Source: JABMQB01 sp963678235 (GTDB lineage Bacteria > Bacteroidota > Bacteroidia > Bacteroidales > Prolixibacteraceae). Taken from it: a DNA stretch of 64,000 nt. The translations under genes and the position numbers were made by a program. Position 1 is the stretch's first letter; each line of letters begins with the position of its first letter. Positions 16,898 to 25,812 of the stretch are shown piece after piece. The stretch spans positions 806,001-870,000 of the forward strand of contig OY782766.1 of NCBI GenBank assembly GCA_963678235.1. Direction: 5' to 3'. Below the pieces are notes generated by a model, which saw only the letters and a list, made by a program, of their open reading frames with translations, ran no database searches and was not told the DNA's origin.

Positions 16898-16945
16898 TTA
16901 AAAGAAAATTCCTTCTCGATACCAAAGCATCGAATTTTTGTTCAT
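16898..16945 (-). CDS. Putative pyrBI leader peptide
   Basis: A 15-codon frame encodes MNKNSMLWYREGIFF and stops 6 nt before the terminator hairpin begins. Its last codons form a U-rich stretch in the RNA (AUUUUCUUUUAAAU), the arrangement that makes E. coli pyrBI attenuation respond to UTP through polymerase pausing. No Shine-Dalgarno sequence is visible, which is normal in Bacteroidota, so translation is not proven. Confidence 0.45.
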   Translation of the reverse strand: MNKNSMLWYREGIFF

Positions 16946-16989
16946 TTCTATTCCTATGGAACGACGGGAAAAGGGAAAATTACTTGTTG

Positions 16990-17005
16990 GGTATGATTGC
17001 ATACC
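16990..17005 (-). promoter_or_regulatory. Small hairpin upstream of the pyrBI leader frame
   Basis: GGTATG/CATACC stem with a 4-nt loop, 45 nt before the putative leader start codon. It could act as a pause hairpin in the leader RNA if the promoter lies further upstream. This is inference. Confidence 0.3.
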
Positions 17006-17163
17006 TGAAATAAGAAAACTAAGGTATTGTGGTCGTTTCATATTGAATATAAAAATAGGGTTTTGCAATAGGAAAGCATGTGAAATTACGGCTATTTTAT
17101 CAGTATTTTATTAACATCTGTTAGCAAAAGAGGCGCTTGAAAGCTCTGGATACAGCTAATTTA

Positions 17164-17175
17164 TGACAATTGTCA
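17164..17175. promoter_or_regulatory. 12-bp palindrome upstream of pyrBI
   Basis: TGACAATTGTCA is a perfect palindrome in the 372-bp gap between yigZ and pyrB. It could be an operator, but no partner regulator or second copy is seen. The rest of the gap shows only the leader elements listed separately. Confidence 0.3.
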
Positions 17176-17196
17176 GGAAAGTAGGATGGTAATTAT

Positions 17197-17799
17197 TTAA
17201 GCCAAACGTTTAATGCTTACCCCGTAAAAATCCTGGAATATTTTTTCAATTCTTTGCGATTCTGATTTGCGGATTGAAAATTTGATTTTGCAGTCTTCCA
17301 GAAAAACCGTTTCCAACTGGTTGAGGTTTTCGTTTTTAATAATACCCATTACATCGTTTAACTCGTTGTAGCTAAATTTTATCTGAAATACAGATTCAAT
17401 TTTTTTCTCCACGATTTTTGAATTGTCTAAAGCATCTTTAGCGGCATTTTTATAGGCATTGATTAAACCGCTAACACCCAGCAAAGTGCCTCCGAAATAC
17501 CGGACAACCACCAATAAAGTGTTTGTAACATCGAAGCTTAGCAATTGCCCCAATATAGGCTTTCCGGCAGTCGATGATGGCTCCCCATCGTCGTTTGCCC
17601 TAAAACGGATCTTTTCATCACCCAGCCTCCAGGCGTAACAATGGTTTCGTGCATTGTAATGTTCTTTTTTTATGGATTTCAGGATTTCCTTTACCTCATC
17701 TTCTGTTTTTATGGGGTATGCATAAGAAATAAATTTGCTTCCCTTATCCTTGAACAGACCTGTTGAGTTTTCTTCTATGGTATGATAGGTATCGTTCAT
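17197..17799 (-). CDS. yigZ: YigZ/IMPACT family protein
   Basis: 200 residues, normal for the family. The N-terminal UPF0029 domain carries RANDDGEPSSTAGKP and VRYFGGTLLGVSGL; a C-terminal DUF1949 ferredoxin-like domain follows (YNELNDVMGII). Homologues are linked to translation or ribosome-associated stress control (IMPACT in eukaryotes), but the bacterial function is not settled. It is transcribed downstream of dnaA, separated from it by a terminator, and the start is the ATG directly before NDTYHTI. Confidence 0.9.
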   Translation of the reverse strand: MNDTYHTIEENSTGLFKDKGSKFISYAYPIKTEDEVKEILKSIKKEHYNARNHCYAWRLGDEKIRFRANDDGEPSSTAGKPILGQLLSFDVTNTLLVVVRYFGGTLLGVSGLINAYKNAAKDALDNSKIVEKKIESVFQIKFSYNELNDVMGIIKNENLNQLETVFLEDCKIKFSIRKSESQRIEKIFQDFYGVSIKRLA

Positions 17800-17854
17800 C
17801 CTAAAAAACTGTTACGATTAATGTGCAGTTATGGAATAGTTTAAATTTTATTGC

Positions 17855-17882
17855 ATAAAAAAAGCAGGTTTTTTGCCTGCTT
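17855..17882 (-). terminator. Terminator of dnaA
   Basis: On the minus strand the stem AAGCAGG/CCTGCTT with a 7-nt A-rich loop is followed by seven T's. It begins 10 bp after the dnaA stop. Confidence 0.85.
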
Positions 17883-17891
17883 AGTAATTTG

Positions 17892-19319
17892 CTACATTTT
17901 TAATTTTTTCTCGATATCTTCAACAAACTGCCGGAAATTTTTATCTGTTTCCTTTAGATTGGTAACGGTTTTGCATGCATGAAGAACCGTTGCGTGGTCT
18001 TTATTGCCAATTTGGGCACCAATGCTCGCCAACGAGAATTTGGTAAGGCTCTTTGAAAAGTACATCGCAATTTGCCTTGCCTGAACAATTTCCCGCTTTC
18101 TGGTTTTTGTTTGAAGCGACTCGACCGGCATGTGGAAATAATCGCATACCACTTTTGAAATATACTCGATGGATAATTCCCTTTTTGAATTCTTAACCAG
18201 TTTATTAATAAGCTTGCTGGCCAGATCAAGCGTAATTTCTTTTTTGTTCAGCATCGACTGGGCGAGCAATGAAACCAAAGCCCCTTCCAATTCCCGCACA
18301 TTATTGGAAATGTGTGAAGCGATATATTCCATTACATCAAGTGGAATGTCAATACCATCCTTGTAAACTTTCTTTTTAAGTATGGCAATCCTGGTTTCAA
18401 AATCAGGTACTAGCAAATCGGCAGTTAATCCCCATTTAAACCTTGATAATAGCCTCTGTTCCATGCCTTTTAGCTCAATTGGTGGTTTGTCTGAAGTTAA
18501 AATTAGCTGTTTGCCAGATTGGTGCAAGTGGTTGAAAATATGGAAGAATGTTTCCTGTGTTTTTTCTTTTCCCGCAAATTCATGAACATCGTCTAATATC
18601 AGGATGTCAATCATTTGGTAAAAGTTTAGGAAATCGTTCCTGTTATTATTACGTGTTGCTTCGGTAAATTGTGTTTGAAATTTATTTGCGTTTACGTAAA
18701 GTACAACTTTATCGGGAAACCTCTCTTTGGCTTCAATACCAATTGCCTGCGCCAAATGTGTTTTTCCAAGTCCCGAGTTTCCATAAATCATTAAAGGGTT
18801 AAAGGCTGTCCCTCCTGGATTTTGCGCAACTGCATAACTTGCACTTCTCGCCAACCTGTTACAATCGCCTTCCACAAAATTGTCGAAAGTATTGTCTGGC
18901 TTTAATTGTGGATCAATTTGCAGCTTTTGTATCCCTGGTATTATAAACGGGTTTTTAATGGCTGCTTTTTCTTCCGATTTAAAAGGGATTGATAATGGCT
19001 TATTTTGAAGGTTACTATTATTACTGGTCGGATACTTAACCGTGTAGGGTGCTGCATTAGAATTGTTACCTATTACAACATTGTATTCAAGCTTGGCATC
19101 GTTACCCAATACGTTTCTTAGGGTTTTTCTAAGGATATCAATAAACTGTTCTTCAAGGTATTCATAGAAGAATGCACTTGGAACCTGTATGGTTAATATC
19201 TTATTTTCCAGTTTCACTGGAACAATTGGTTCAAACCAAGTTTTAAAACTACTGGTTGGAATATTGTCTTTAATTATAGAGAGACATTTATCCCAAGCAG
19301 TCCAATGTTCTTTACTCAT
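17892..19319 (-). CDS. dnaA: Chromosomal replication initiator DnaA
   Basis: 475 residues. Domain I (about 1-80, WFEPIVPVKLE), a variable linker, AAA+ domain (about 130-345) with Walker A GNSGLGKTHLAQ and Walker B ILILDDVHEF, and C-terminal DNA-binding domain IV with NKDHATVLHACKT. It binds DnaA boxes and opens the origin using ATP. dnaN and recF are not next to it, as is common in Bacteroidota. It stands between yigZ and an MCE-family gene, all on the minus strand, with its own 288-bp upstream region and terminator. Confidence 0.98.
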   Translation of the reverse strand: MSKEHWTAWDKCLSIIKDNIPTSSFKTWFEPIVPVKLENKILTIQVPSAFFYEYLEEQFIDILRKTLRNVLGNDAKLEYNVVIGNNSNAAPYTVKYPTSNNSNLQNKPLSIPFKSEEKAAIKNPFIIPGIQKLQIDPQLKPDNTFDNFVEGDCNRLARSASYAVAQNPGGTAFNPLMIYGNSGLGKTHLAQAIGIEAKERFPDKVVLYVNANKFQTQFTEATRNNNRNDFLNFYQMIDILILDDVHEFAGKEKTQETFFHIFNHLHQSGKQLILTSDKPPIELKGMEQRLLSRFKWGLTADLLVPDFETRIAILKKKVYKDGIDIPLDVMEYIASHISNNVRELEGALVSLLAQSMLNKKEITLDLASKLINKLVKNSKRELSIEYISKVVCDYFHMPVESLQTKTRKREIVQARQIAMYFSKSLTKFSLASIGAQIGNKDHATVLHACKTVTNLKETDKNFRQFVEDIEKKLKM

Positions 19320-19607
19320 AATTTGGAAAGCAATCTTTTGAGGTTCGACAAAAATTTTCCCTGTTTTAGTTTCTTATCAACAAAATTTGCGAAAAAAAAG
19401 TTAAAAAAAAAATCAATTTGGCCTTGACTTTGTCGTTTCTAAGTTATCGTTTTCTTAATCAGTGGCTTAAGAAAAAAAATATTTTGATATTTCTTATCTT
19501 TCACTATTTCAGCTAGTTAGGCTTAAACTGTTGATATGTTGGTTAATAACTGTTAGGTACTGGTTGGTGTGTGATTTTTTGTGATTATATTGTTGGCAAA
19601 ATAGCGA
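19320..19607. other. AT-rich region upstream of dnaA
   Basis: This 288-bp gene-free stretch has long A/T runs. It includes one near-match to a DnaA box (TTATCAACA at 19374-19382, one mismatch) and a weaker one on the other strand (19529-19537). It must hold the dnaA promoter. DnaA autoregulation is plausible, but the boxes are too few to call an origin. Confidence 0.35.
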
Positions 19608-20867
19608 TTATTTATTAAGCAATTTTAAAGCTCTTTCCAATTTTATTACTTTTCCGTTTTTGAATGAAATTATTGATGCTTCCGGAAATTTTTCGAGAGC
19701 CTTTTCGTGTAGTTCAACAATTTCATCGTAGGTATTTGTTAATCCATAAAGATAGCTGAATACACCAGTTGCGTCAAATTCTTCCACTCCCTCTAAACCT
19801 TCAAAAAGAGGTGAATTTAGAGGAATCCTGTTTTGCGTCGAAATCAAATTAATCCTAAATGCAATTTTCTTGTCACTTCCATCACCTGACGAAGCAATAT
19901 ATACTTCTTTACCTAAATCAAATGCAGAGATGTGCACATATCTTTTTGGGTTCATCCTGACATCTTTAAGCAGCCTGTCGAGGTTTTCGGTTAGGTTTGT
20001 CAGGTTTACATATAATTCTTCATCGTTAATTAATTTGCCTGCGGACCCATCACCTGAATTTAGTTTAGTGAGTATTGTTTCAATTTGCCCGGTAGCATTT
20101 GCAATTGAATTAATGATAGGAGAGAACGGGATTTGTGACAATGAATCTGAAAGGTTTGAGAGGTTTGAAATCAGGTTGTCAATTTCATCGGTACTTCCTT
20201 TAAAGCTGTCACTAATATCGCTCAAGTTTGAAATGATATTGCCAATGTTTTCTTTTTCGGAACTCATTATGCTTTGCAGGTCGGCAGTTGTTTTTTCAAT
20301 ATTGCTTATTGCATTATTAATGTTCTCAAAACTTTTTGACAAATTATCACGGGCATCTTCATTAAATATTACGGTTAGTACTGTAATTGCTGAATCGAGC
20401 GTGGCCAAAAGTTGCTCAGCCTTGTTTTTTAATGGCAGAACCTGCATGCTTACTTGTTCTTTCAAGTCATTTTCAATTGCCCCGGGAATGGTATCGTTAG
20501 AGCTGTACAATTCAGTGCCGTTGATGTCAAAATTTAGTTTTATCGATTTTGTTCCCATGATATCGCTACTGACAATTTGCGCGACAGAGTTTACGGGTAT
20601 CCTGAAATCACCATCAACCATAATGGTTACAATTAGCTTCCCACTGAATTGATCGGCAAAAGAAATCTTTCTAACCTGCCCAACCTTATAGCCATTCAAA
20701 GTGACTTCGCTTGATTCTTGTAATCCATCGATCCTATCGTATTTAACATGGTAATAGCTAATGTTTTTAAAGAGGTCGTGTCCTTTCAAATAACTTAAGC
20801 CCCAAATAAAAGCAGTTATTGAAAACACCATTAAAATTCCAAGTTTTATATATTTTGATACCTTCAT
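19608..20867 (-). CDS. MCE (MlaD-type) substrate-binding protein with SPOR-like C-terminus
   Basis: 419 residues. One N-terminal membrane segment (about 7-26), an MCE domain (about 38-115, VKYDRIDGLQESSEVTLNGY), a long helical region (about 140-300) with many Ser/Asn/Ile, and a C-terminal domain (about 335-419). MCE proteins shuttle phospholipids between the membranes (Mla) or import lipids. The C-terminus (FPEASIISFKNGKVIKLERAL) resembles the end of the SPOR-like domain of the amidase encoded just upstream, which is unusual for MCE proteins. No MlaE/MlaF partners are in the window. It lies 119 bp downstream of the amidase gene. Confidence 0.85.
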   Translation of the reverse strand: MKVSKYIKLGILMVFSITAFIWGLSYLKGHDLFKNISYYHVKYDRIDGLQESSEVTLNGYKVGQVRKISFADQFSGKLIVTIMVDGDFRIPVNSVAQIVSSDIMGTKSIKLNFDINGTELYSSNDTIPGAIENDLKEQVSMQVLPLKNKAEQLLATLDSAITVLTVIFNEDARDNLSKSFENINNAISNIEKTTADLQSIMSSEKENIGNIISNLSDISDSFKGSTDEIDNLISNLSNLSDSLSQIPFSPIINSIANATGQIETILTKLNSGDGSAGKLINDEELYVNLTNLTENLDRLLKDVRMNPKRYVHISAFDLGKEVYIASSGDGSDKKIAFRINLISTQNRIPLNSPLFEGLEGVEEFDATGVFSYLYGLTNTYDEIVELHEKALEKFPEASIISFKNGKVIKLERALKLLNK

Positions 20868-20986
20868 TACTTTGGTCTTTTAGTTTCGAATGAAAACTTT
20901 AATTGCTTATTTTGTATATAAAGTTTTTTGGGTTTAGAACTCTTTTTGCCTTTTGGCAGAATAAAGTTATTGATTTTTGGGCAGAA

Positions 20987-22147
20987 CTATAGTGTTTTTT
21001 TTAATGCCTTTTTAATGCTTATTGTTTTGTTATTGTCAAAAGCAACTATAAACGAATCCGGATATTTTTGCTGTATTTTGTTTTTTTCGGATTGAACAAG
21101 ATCATAAGTTGCGTATTTGCCGCAATAATATTTATAAATATTACCAACTTTTAGCATATAAATATTCTTTAATCCTTTAAAGTTGGCAGGTATCGTTTCA
21201 ATAGCTTTTGATCCGGCAGCAATCTGAATAGAAAAATAAGTGTCCCCAATAATTGTTTCATTTTCTGTTAATTGAGCGTTCGGGGTCTCAGCTTCTGCAT
21301 CTATATTTGAAGTTTCGTTTGGAACATTAATATGAAATTTACTTTTTGATTCTATCCTTTCCTTATATTCTTTAAACGATCTGTAAATAGCAGAAGCAAG
21401 GTAAGTTTTTCCATCTTCGCTAACCAGGTAATTTTTTTCATACGGATTACTTATAAAACCAACTTCGATCAACACACTTGGCATGGTTGTTTCCCTAAGT
21501 ACCAGAAATCCAGCTTGTTTTACGCCACGGTCAATTCTTTTTGCCCGCTCTTTAAACTGGTTTTGTACTTCAGATGCAAAACTTAAGCTTTGCGATAAGT
21601 ATTCGTTTTGAACCATTTCAAACATAATGTACGATTCCGAAGAATTTGGGTCAAATCCTTCATAAGTGGCGTTGTAATTATCTTCCAGTAAGATTACAGA
21701 ATTTTCTTTCTTAGCAATTTCAAGGTTATCTTCGCTACGGTGATTTCCTAAAACAAAGGTTTCTGTTCCGGTCACTGAAGTTGCTCCAACATAATTGGCA
21801 TGTATCGAAATAAACAAGTCTGCCTTGTTTTTATTGGCAATTTGTGCCCTTTTATATAATGGTATAAACACATCGCTTCTTCTGGTATAGATTACCTTAA
21901 CTTGCGGGAAATTCTTTTTTATATAGTCGCCAACTTTAAGGCTTATATCAAGTACAATATCTTTTTCTTTGGCACCTTGCACGGAAGCCCCATAGTCTTT
22001 CCCTCCGTGACCTGCATCAATCACAACAACCTTTAATATCGATTCTTCGGAAGCAATTGTTGATTCATTTTGTCCATAGCATATATTGCTAAACAAAACG
22101 ATTAGGAAAAGCGAAATGATATTCTTTAAAATACGTTCAATTACCAT
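20987..22147 (-). CDS. N-acetylmuramoyl-L-alanine amidase (Amidase_3) with SPOR-like domain
   Basis: 386 residues from the chosen start. Signal peptide (ILKNIISLFLIVLFSNICYG), then an Amidase_3 domain (about 35-260) with the zinc-ligand block DAGHGGKDYGA, SIHANY and a LIEVGFISNP end. The C-terminal SPOR-like domain is at about 300-385 (YFSIQIAAGS ... SFIVAFDNNK). It cleaves the amide bond between MurNAc and the stem peptide, probably during septum splitting in the periplasm; SPOR domains bind denuded septal glycan. An ATG 51 bp upstream is in frame, but would place 17 polar residues before the signal peptide, so the internal ATG is preferred. Confidence 0.92.
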   Translation of the reverse strand: MVIERILKNIISLFLIVLFSNICYGQNESTIASEESILKVVVIDAGHGGKDYGASVQGAKEKDIVLDISLKVGDYIKKNFPQVKVIYTRRSDVFIPLYKRAQIANKNKADLFISIHANYVGATSVTGTETFVLGNHRSEDNLEIAKKENSVILLEDNYNATYEGFDPNSSESYIMFEMVQNEYLSQSLSFASEVQNQFKERAKRIDRGVKQAGFLVLRETTMPSVLIEVGFISNPYEKNYLVSEDGKTYLASAIYRSFKEYKERIESKSKFHINVPNETSNIDAEAETPNAQLTENETIIGDTYFSIQIAAGSKAIETIPANFKGLKNIYMLKVGNIYKYYCGKYATYDLVQSEKNKIQQKYPDSFIVAFDNNKTISIKKALKKTL

Positions 22148-22228
22148 GTTATATTGATATTGATGAACAAAAATAGAAATATTAAAATTATTTTGCATTT
22201 ATTAGCTGTTTTGTATAGCCCTTATTTA

Positions 22229-22270
22229 TATTTTTGCAGCCAAGACCACAATTGCTTGTGGTTTTTATTT
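22229..22270 (+). promoter_or_regulatory. Candidate lptD promoter element and 5' stem-loop
   Basis: TATTTTTG at 22229-22236 fits the Bacteroidota -7 consensus TAnnTTTG. Nine bases on, a perfect 7-bp stem ACCACAA/TTGTGGT (22245-22251 and 22256-22262) with a TTGC loop is followed by TTTTATTT. The hairpin would form at the extreme 5' end of the mRNA, 17 nt before the start codon. It looks like a terminator but has no upstream gene to terminate on this strand. Confidence 0.4.
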
Positions 22271-22278
22271 AAGATGGT

Positions 22279-24939
22279 TTGAGGAAAACACTATTTACAT
22301 ATTTCTTTCTTCTACTCACCGGAATTCTTGCTGGGCAGGAAACGGAGAATATTCGAACAATAGGAAACAATTATTACGAACCTATATCAAGTTTCCCTTA
22401 CGATACGCTTTTGAATAAAGCTGAAACCGCAGCAGTAGAATTGAAGAATGCCACCGATACAATAAAAGCAGATACGGTTGGTTCCACGGCAACATTGGCT
22501 GCGCCTATTGTATATTCAGCGTTGGATTCAATGATCGTTTCTGCCGATGGTCAAAAAGCATATCTCTATAACAACGCAAAATTAACGTACCAAAGTATTG
22601 AGCTGAACGCCTATTATATTGAATTTGACTTGGAAACCAAGGAGGTTTTTGCGAAAGGATTAGAAGATAGCACAGGAACATTAATAGGTAAACCAAAATT
22701 CCAGGATGGGAATGAGGAGTTTGAGTCAAAAACCATGAGGTACAATTTTATTACCGGGAAAGGGATTACTACAGATGTAAAATCGGCGCAGGGAGAAGGA
22801 TTTGTCCATAGTGATTGGACAAAAAAGATTTCTGACAATGAGTATATAATGAAAACCGGAAAGTATACAACCTGTGATGCCGACCATCCGCATTTTTATT
22901 TGCATCTGACCAAAGCAAAGGTGATTTCAAATGAAAAAATAATTACCGGTCCGGCTTACATGGTTTTAGAGGATTTCCCTTTATACTTTCCAATTCTGCC
23001 ATTTGGTTATTTTCCAAGTACGCAAACTTATTCTTCGGGTATTTTGATGCCAACTTACGGGGAAGAACAAAACCGTGGTTTCTATTTGCAAGATGGGGGC
23101 TATTATTGGGCTGCCAGCGAATATTTTGATGCCTCAATTAGAGGGGATATTTTTTCAAAAGGTTCGTGGGGCGTAAAATTTCATACCAATTATAAACTGC
23201 GATATAGATTCAATGGGAATTTTGATTTAAAATATGCTAAAAACTTTCGGGGGGAAAAAGGAACCGATTCGTTTTCTGAATCCAACCAATTTCAGATTAT
23301 CTGGTCGCATAGCCAGGATGCAAAAGCAAACCCTTCCCGGAATTTTTCAGCCAATGTGAACTTTTCTACCAGTGGTTACGATAAGGATAATGCACGGTCG
23401 GCAGAAAATTACCTGACAACGCAAAAATCATCCAGTATTTCTTTTTCAAAACGATGGGAAAATTCCCCATTTAGTATGTCCGCCAACCTAAGGCATTCGC
23501 AAAATTCAAGAGACTCCACATTAACCCTTTCGTTGCCCGATATGACATTCACTATGTCAAAAATTTATCCGCTTAAACGGAAAGTAAAGGTTGGAGGGAC
23601 CAAATGGTATGAGAAATTTGGGTTTAGTTACACAGGTAGCATAAAAAACTCAATAACTGCAAAGGAGAGTGAGATTTTGGACAAATCCTTAATTGATGAT
23701 TGGAAAAACGGAATACAACATAAAATACCGATTTCTTTGCCAAACTTTAATGTGCTGAATTACATCAACGTTAGCCCAAGTTTTAGTTATAGTGAAAAGT
23801 GGTATTTCCGCACCTTACAAAAAGAATACGATCCGATAAGCAAAGAAATCATTGAATCGCAAGTTGGTGGTTTTAGGAGAAATTATGAATACAGCTATAG
23901 TTTGGGAACATCAACCAATATTTATGGAAACTTTACACCGCTCAATACGGAGTCGAGAATAAAGGGAATCCGTCATAAAATGTCGCCGTCAATAAGTTTT
24001 AGCTATAGGCCGGACTTCGGGGATTCGAAATACGGTTTCTGGAAAACCGTACAGGATTCGACAGGACAAGTTCAATATTACGATTCATTTCAAGGCGGTG
24101 TTTTTGGTGCTTCGCCCGGTAGAGGGGCATCAGGTGCTATTTCATTCTCTATGAGCAATAACCTGGAAATGAAAATGCTTGACCTAAAAGATACCAGCAA
24201 GACCGAAGATGCGGAAACAAAGTATAAAAAAGTAAAATTAATAGATAACCTTAGCCTTGCAACTTCCTATAACCTGATTGCCGATTCTTTAAACATGTCG
24301 CCTATTACTATTAATGGTAGAACAACTGTAAAGGGCATATCCGTAAATTTTGGTACAACCCTTGATCCGTACATGACTGTTCCGGATACGACCTCAAGTG
24401 GTGCAATTAATGCCATTAGAGTGCATGACTATGTTTGGAACAATAAAAACGGGATAGGAAAACTTGGTAGGCTTACCAGGGCTTTTATGTCGTTTGGAAT
24501 GTCTTTTAAATCAAAAAAAGGGGAAAAGGAAGCGGAAGAAAACAAAGAGGAGATAGAAGAACGGAATACACTGGCAGGAGATTATGTTAATTACCAGGAT
24601 TTTAACGTGCCCTGGGACTTTCGGTTTGATTATTCGTTCAATTACTCACGTCCGAATCCTTATCGTAAAGCAACGATAACACAAACCTTGAGTTTGAGTG
24701 GGAGTGCCAACTTAACCGAGAAATGGAGGATTTCAGGGAATACCAATTTTGATATTATGGCTCAGGAATTTTCTTATACCTCATTTAATTTAACCCGTGA
24801 TTTACATTGTTGGCATATGTCGTTAAACTTCGTGCCTTTTGGATATAGAAGAAGTTATAGTTTCACGATTTCAGCAAACTCAGGAATGTTACGAGATCTG
24901 AAGATCATGAAAAATAAGAGCTTCTACGATAATTTCTAA
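22279..24939 (+). CDS. lptD: LPS-assembly protein LptD-like outer-membrane protein
   Basis: 886 residues. Signal peptide, then an OstA-like jelly-roll domain (about 75-210, ADGQKAYLYNNAKLTY). The LptD barrel follows, with the typical entry PLYFPILPFGYFP, SSGILMPTYGEE and GFYLQDGGYYWA. A cysteine lies in TTCDADHPHFYL. It inserts lipopolysaccharide into the outer leaflet. The frame opens only at 22273 (TAA before it), so the only possible start before the signal peptide is the TTG at 22279. The ATG at 22274 is in another frame and hits TGA after one codon. Divergent from the amidase gene; ridA follows 34 bp later. Confidence 0.88.
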   Translation: MRKTLFTYFFLLLTGILAGQETENIRTIGNNYYEPISSFPYDTLLNKAETAAVELKNATDTIKADTVGSTATLAAPIVYSALDSMIVSADGQKAYLYNNAKLTYQSIELNAYYIEFDLETKEVFAKGLEDSTGTLIGKPKFQDGNEEFESKTMRYNFITGKGITTDVKSAQGEGFVHSDWTKKISDNEYIMKTGKYTTCDADHPHFYLHLTKAKVISNEKIITGPAYMVLEDFPLYFPILPFGYFPSTQTYSSGILMPTYGEEQNRGFYLQDGGYYWAASEYFDASIRGDIFSKGSWGVKFHTNYKLRYRFNGNFDLKYAKNFRGEKGTDSFSESNQFQIIWSHSQDAKANPSRNFSANVNFSTSGYDKDNARSAENYLTTQKSSSISFSKRWENSPFSMSANLRHSQNSRDSTLTLSLPDMTFTMSKIYPLKRKVKVGGTKWYEKFGFSYTGSIKNSITAKESEILDKSLIDDWKNGIQHKIPISLPNFNVLNYINVSPSFSYSEKWYFRTLQKEYDPISKEIIESQVGGFRRNYEYSYSLGTSTNIYGNFTPLNTESRIKGIRHKMSPSISFSYRPDFGDSKYGFWKTVQDSTGQVQYYDSFQGGVFGASPGRGASGAISFSMSNNLEMKMLDLKDTSKTEDAETKYKKVKLIDNLSLATSYNLIADSLNMSPITINGRTTVKGISVNFGTTLDPYMTVPDTTSSGAINAIRVHDYVWNNKNGIGKLGRLTRAFMSFGMSFKSKKGEKEAEENKEEIEERNTLAGDYVNYQDFNVPWDFRFDYSFNYSRPNPYRKATITQTLSLSGSANLTEKWRISGNTNFDIMAQEFSYTSFNLTRDLHCWHMSLNFVPFGYRRSYSFTISANSGMLRDLKIMKNKSFYDNF

Positions 24940-24973
24940 GCTCGATAACTTTTCTACAATTAAATTTTTAAAG

Positions 24974-25354
24974 ATGAAAAAAATAATAGTTACGAAAGAT
25001 GCCCCCGGGGCAATAGGTCCATATAGTCAGGCTGTTGAAGTAAATGGTACTTTATATATTTCAGGACAGGTGCCAATAAACCCGGAAACCGGAAAGGTTG
25101 TGGAAGGGGGAATTCGTGAGCAAACTGAACAGGTAATGAAAAACATAGGAGCAATTCTTGAAGAAGCTGGTTATACGTTTCAAGATGTTGTTAAATCAAC
25201 CTGTTTGTTAAGCGATATGGAAAATTTTAAGGTAATGAACGAAGTTTATGGCAGGTATTATTCGGAGAATCCACCGGCCAGGGCTGCATTTGCTGTAAAA
25301 GAATTACCTCTGGGAGTACTGGTTGAGATAGAAACAGTTGCGGTTAAACAGTAA
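24974..25354 (+). CDS. ridA: RidA family enamine/imine deaminase
   Basis: 126 residues, full length. Family signatures IGPYSQAVEVNG, LYISGQVPINP, NIGAILEEAGY, and near the end PARAAFAVKELPLGVLVEIE with the catalytic arginine. RidA hydrolyses reactive enamine/imine intermediates from PLP enzymes such as threonine dehydratase. The start is ATG before KKIIVTKDAPGAIG. It is probably co-transcribed with lptD. Confidence 0.95.
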   Translation: MKKIIVTKDAPGAIGPYSQAVEVNGTLYISGQVPINPETGKVVEGGIREQTEQVMKNIGAILEEAGYTFQDVVKSTCLLSDMENFKVMNEVYGRYYSENPPARAAFAVKELPLGVLVEIETVAVKQ

Positions 25355-25402
25355 GACCATAATTTCAGGAATGAAAGTGAACTGAAATTTTGAAGTCGAA
25401 CT

Positions 25403-25428
25403 GATCCCGATGCAGAGCAATCGGGATC
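25403..25428. terminator. Hairpin after ridA
   Basis: Perfect 9-bp stem GATCCCGAT/ATCGGGATC with an 8-nt loop, about 50 bp after the ridA stop. The downstream tract is mixed (ctcatgggtttta), so it is a weak or factor-aided terminator. A second imperfect hairpin (TTTTATTC ... GAATAAAA) follows at about 25436-25467. Confidence 0.45.
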
Positions 25429-25650
25429 TCATGGGTTTTATTCCCCGCACCTTGTTGCGAATAAAATAATTAATTAACTCAAGTTGCTACTTATAGCCTT
25501 AAAAATAAGGATTTAAGAATCTCCAAAATCAAGTAGTATGAACAAAAAGTGAGAAGTTTTAAACAAAATTCCTTTGGTTAGCAGTAGTTTATAGGAAATA
25601 AGGAAATAATCCTCCAGATTTCTGCTGCGAAACAAAACAACCTGGAGGAT

Positions 25651-25812
25651 ATGATTGAAAAATCGATTGCAATTTACATAATTATTGATGATTTGTTGAA
25701 AGGGTTAGGACATACGGAACCAAAAAACCGGAATATTTCGGATGCAGAAGTAATTACCACAACAGTTATCTCTGCCCTCTATTTTTCAGGCAACCAAGAA
25801 AAGCCTTTTTGA
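25651..25812 (+). pseudogene. IS982-family transposase, N-terminal relic
   Basis: A 53-codon frame starting ATG encodes AIYIIIDDLLKGLG, NISDAEVITTTVISALYF and SGNQEK, which resembles the N-terminal domain of IS982-family transposases (normally about 250-300 residues). It stops at TGA where it runs into the oppositely oriented relic described next, so the catalytic DDE part is missing. A CCTCCAG/CTGGAGG inverted repeat (25611-25617 and 25642-25648) precedes it. Confidence 0.6.

Noticed and set aside
19320..19607. Possible replication origin beside dnaA
   Set aside because: There is only one near-match DnaA box and one weaker one in an AT-rich stretch, without a box cluster or dnaN. In Bacteroidota the origin is often not next to dnaA. 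A GC-skew plot of the whole chromosome would decide.
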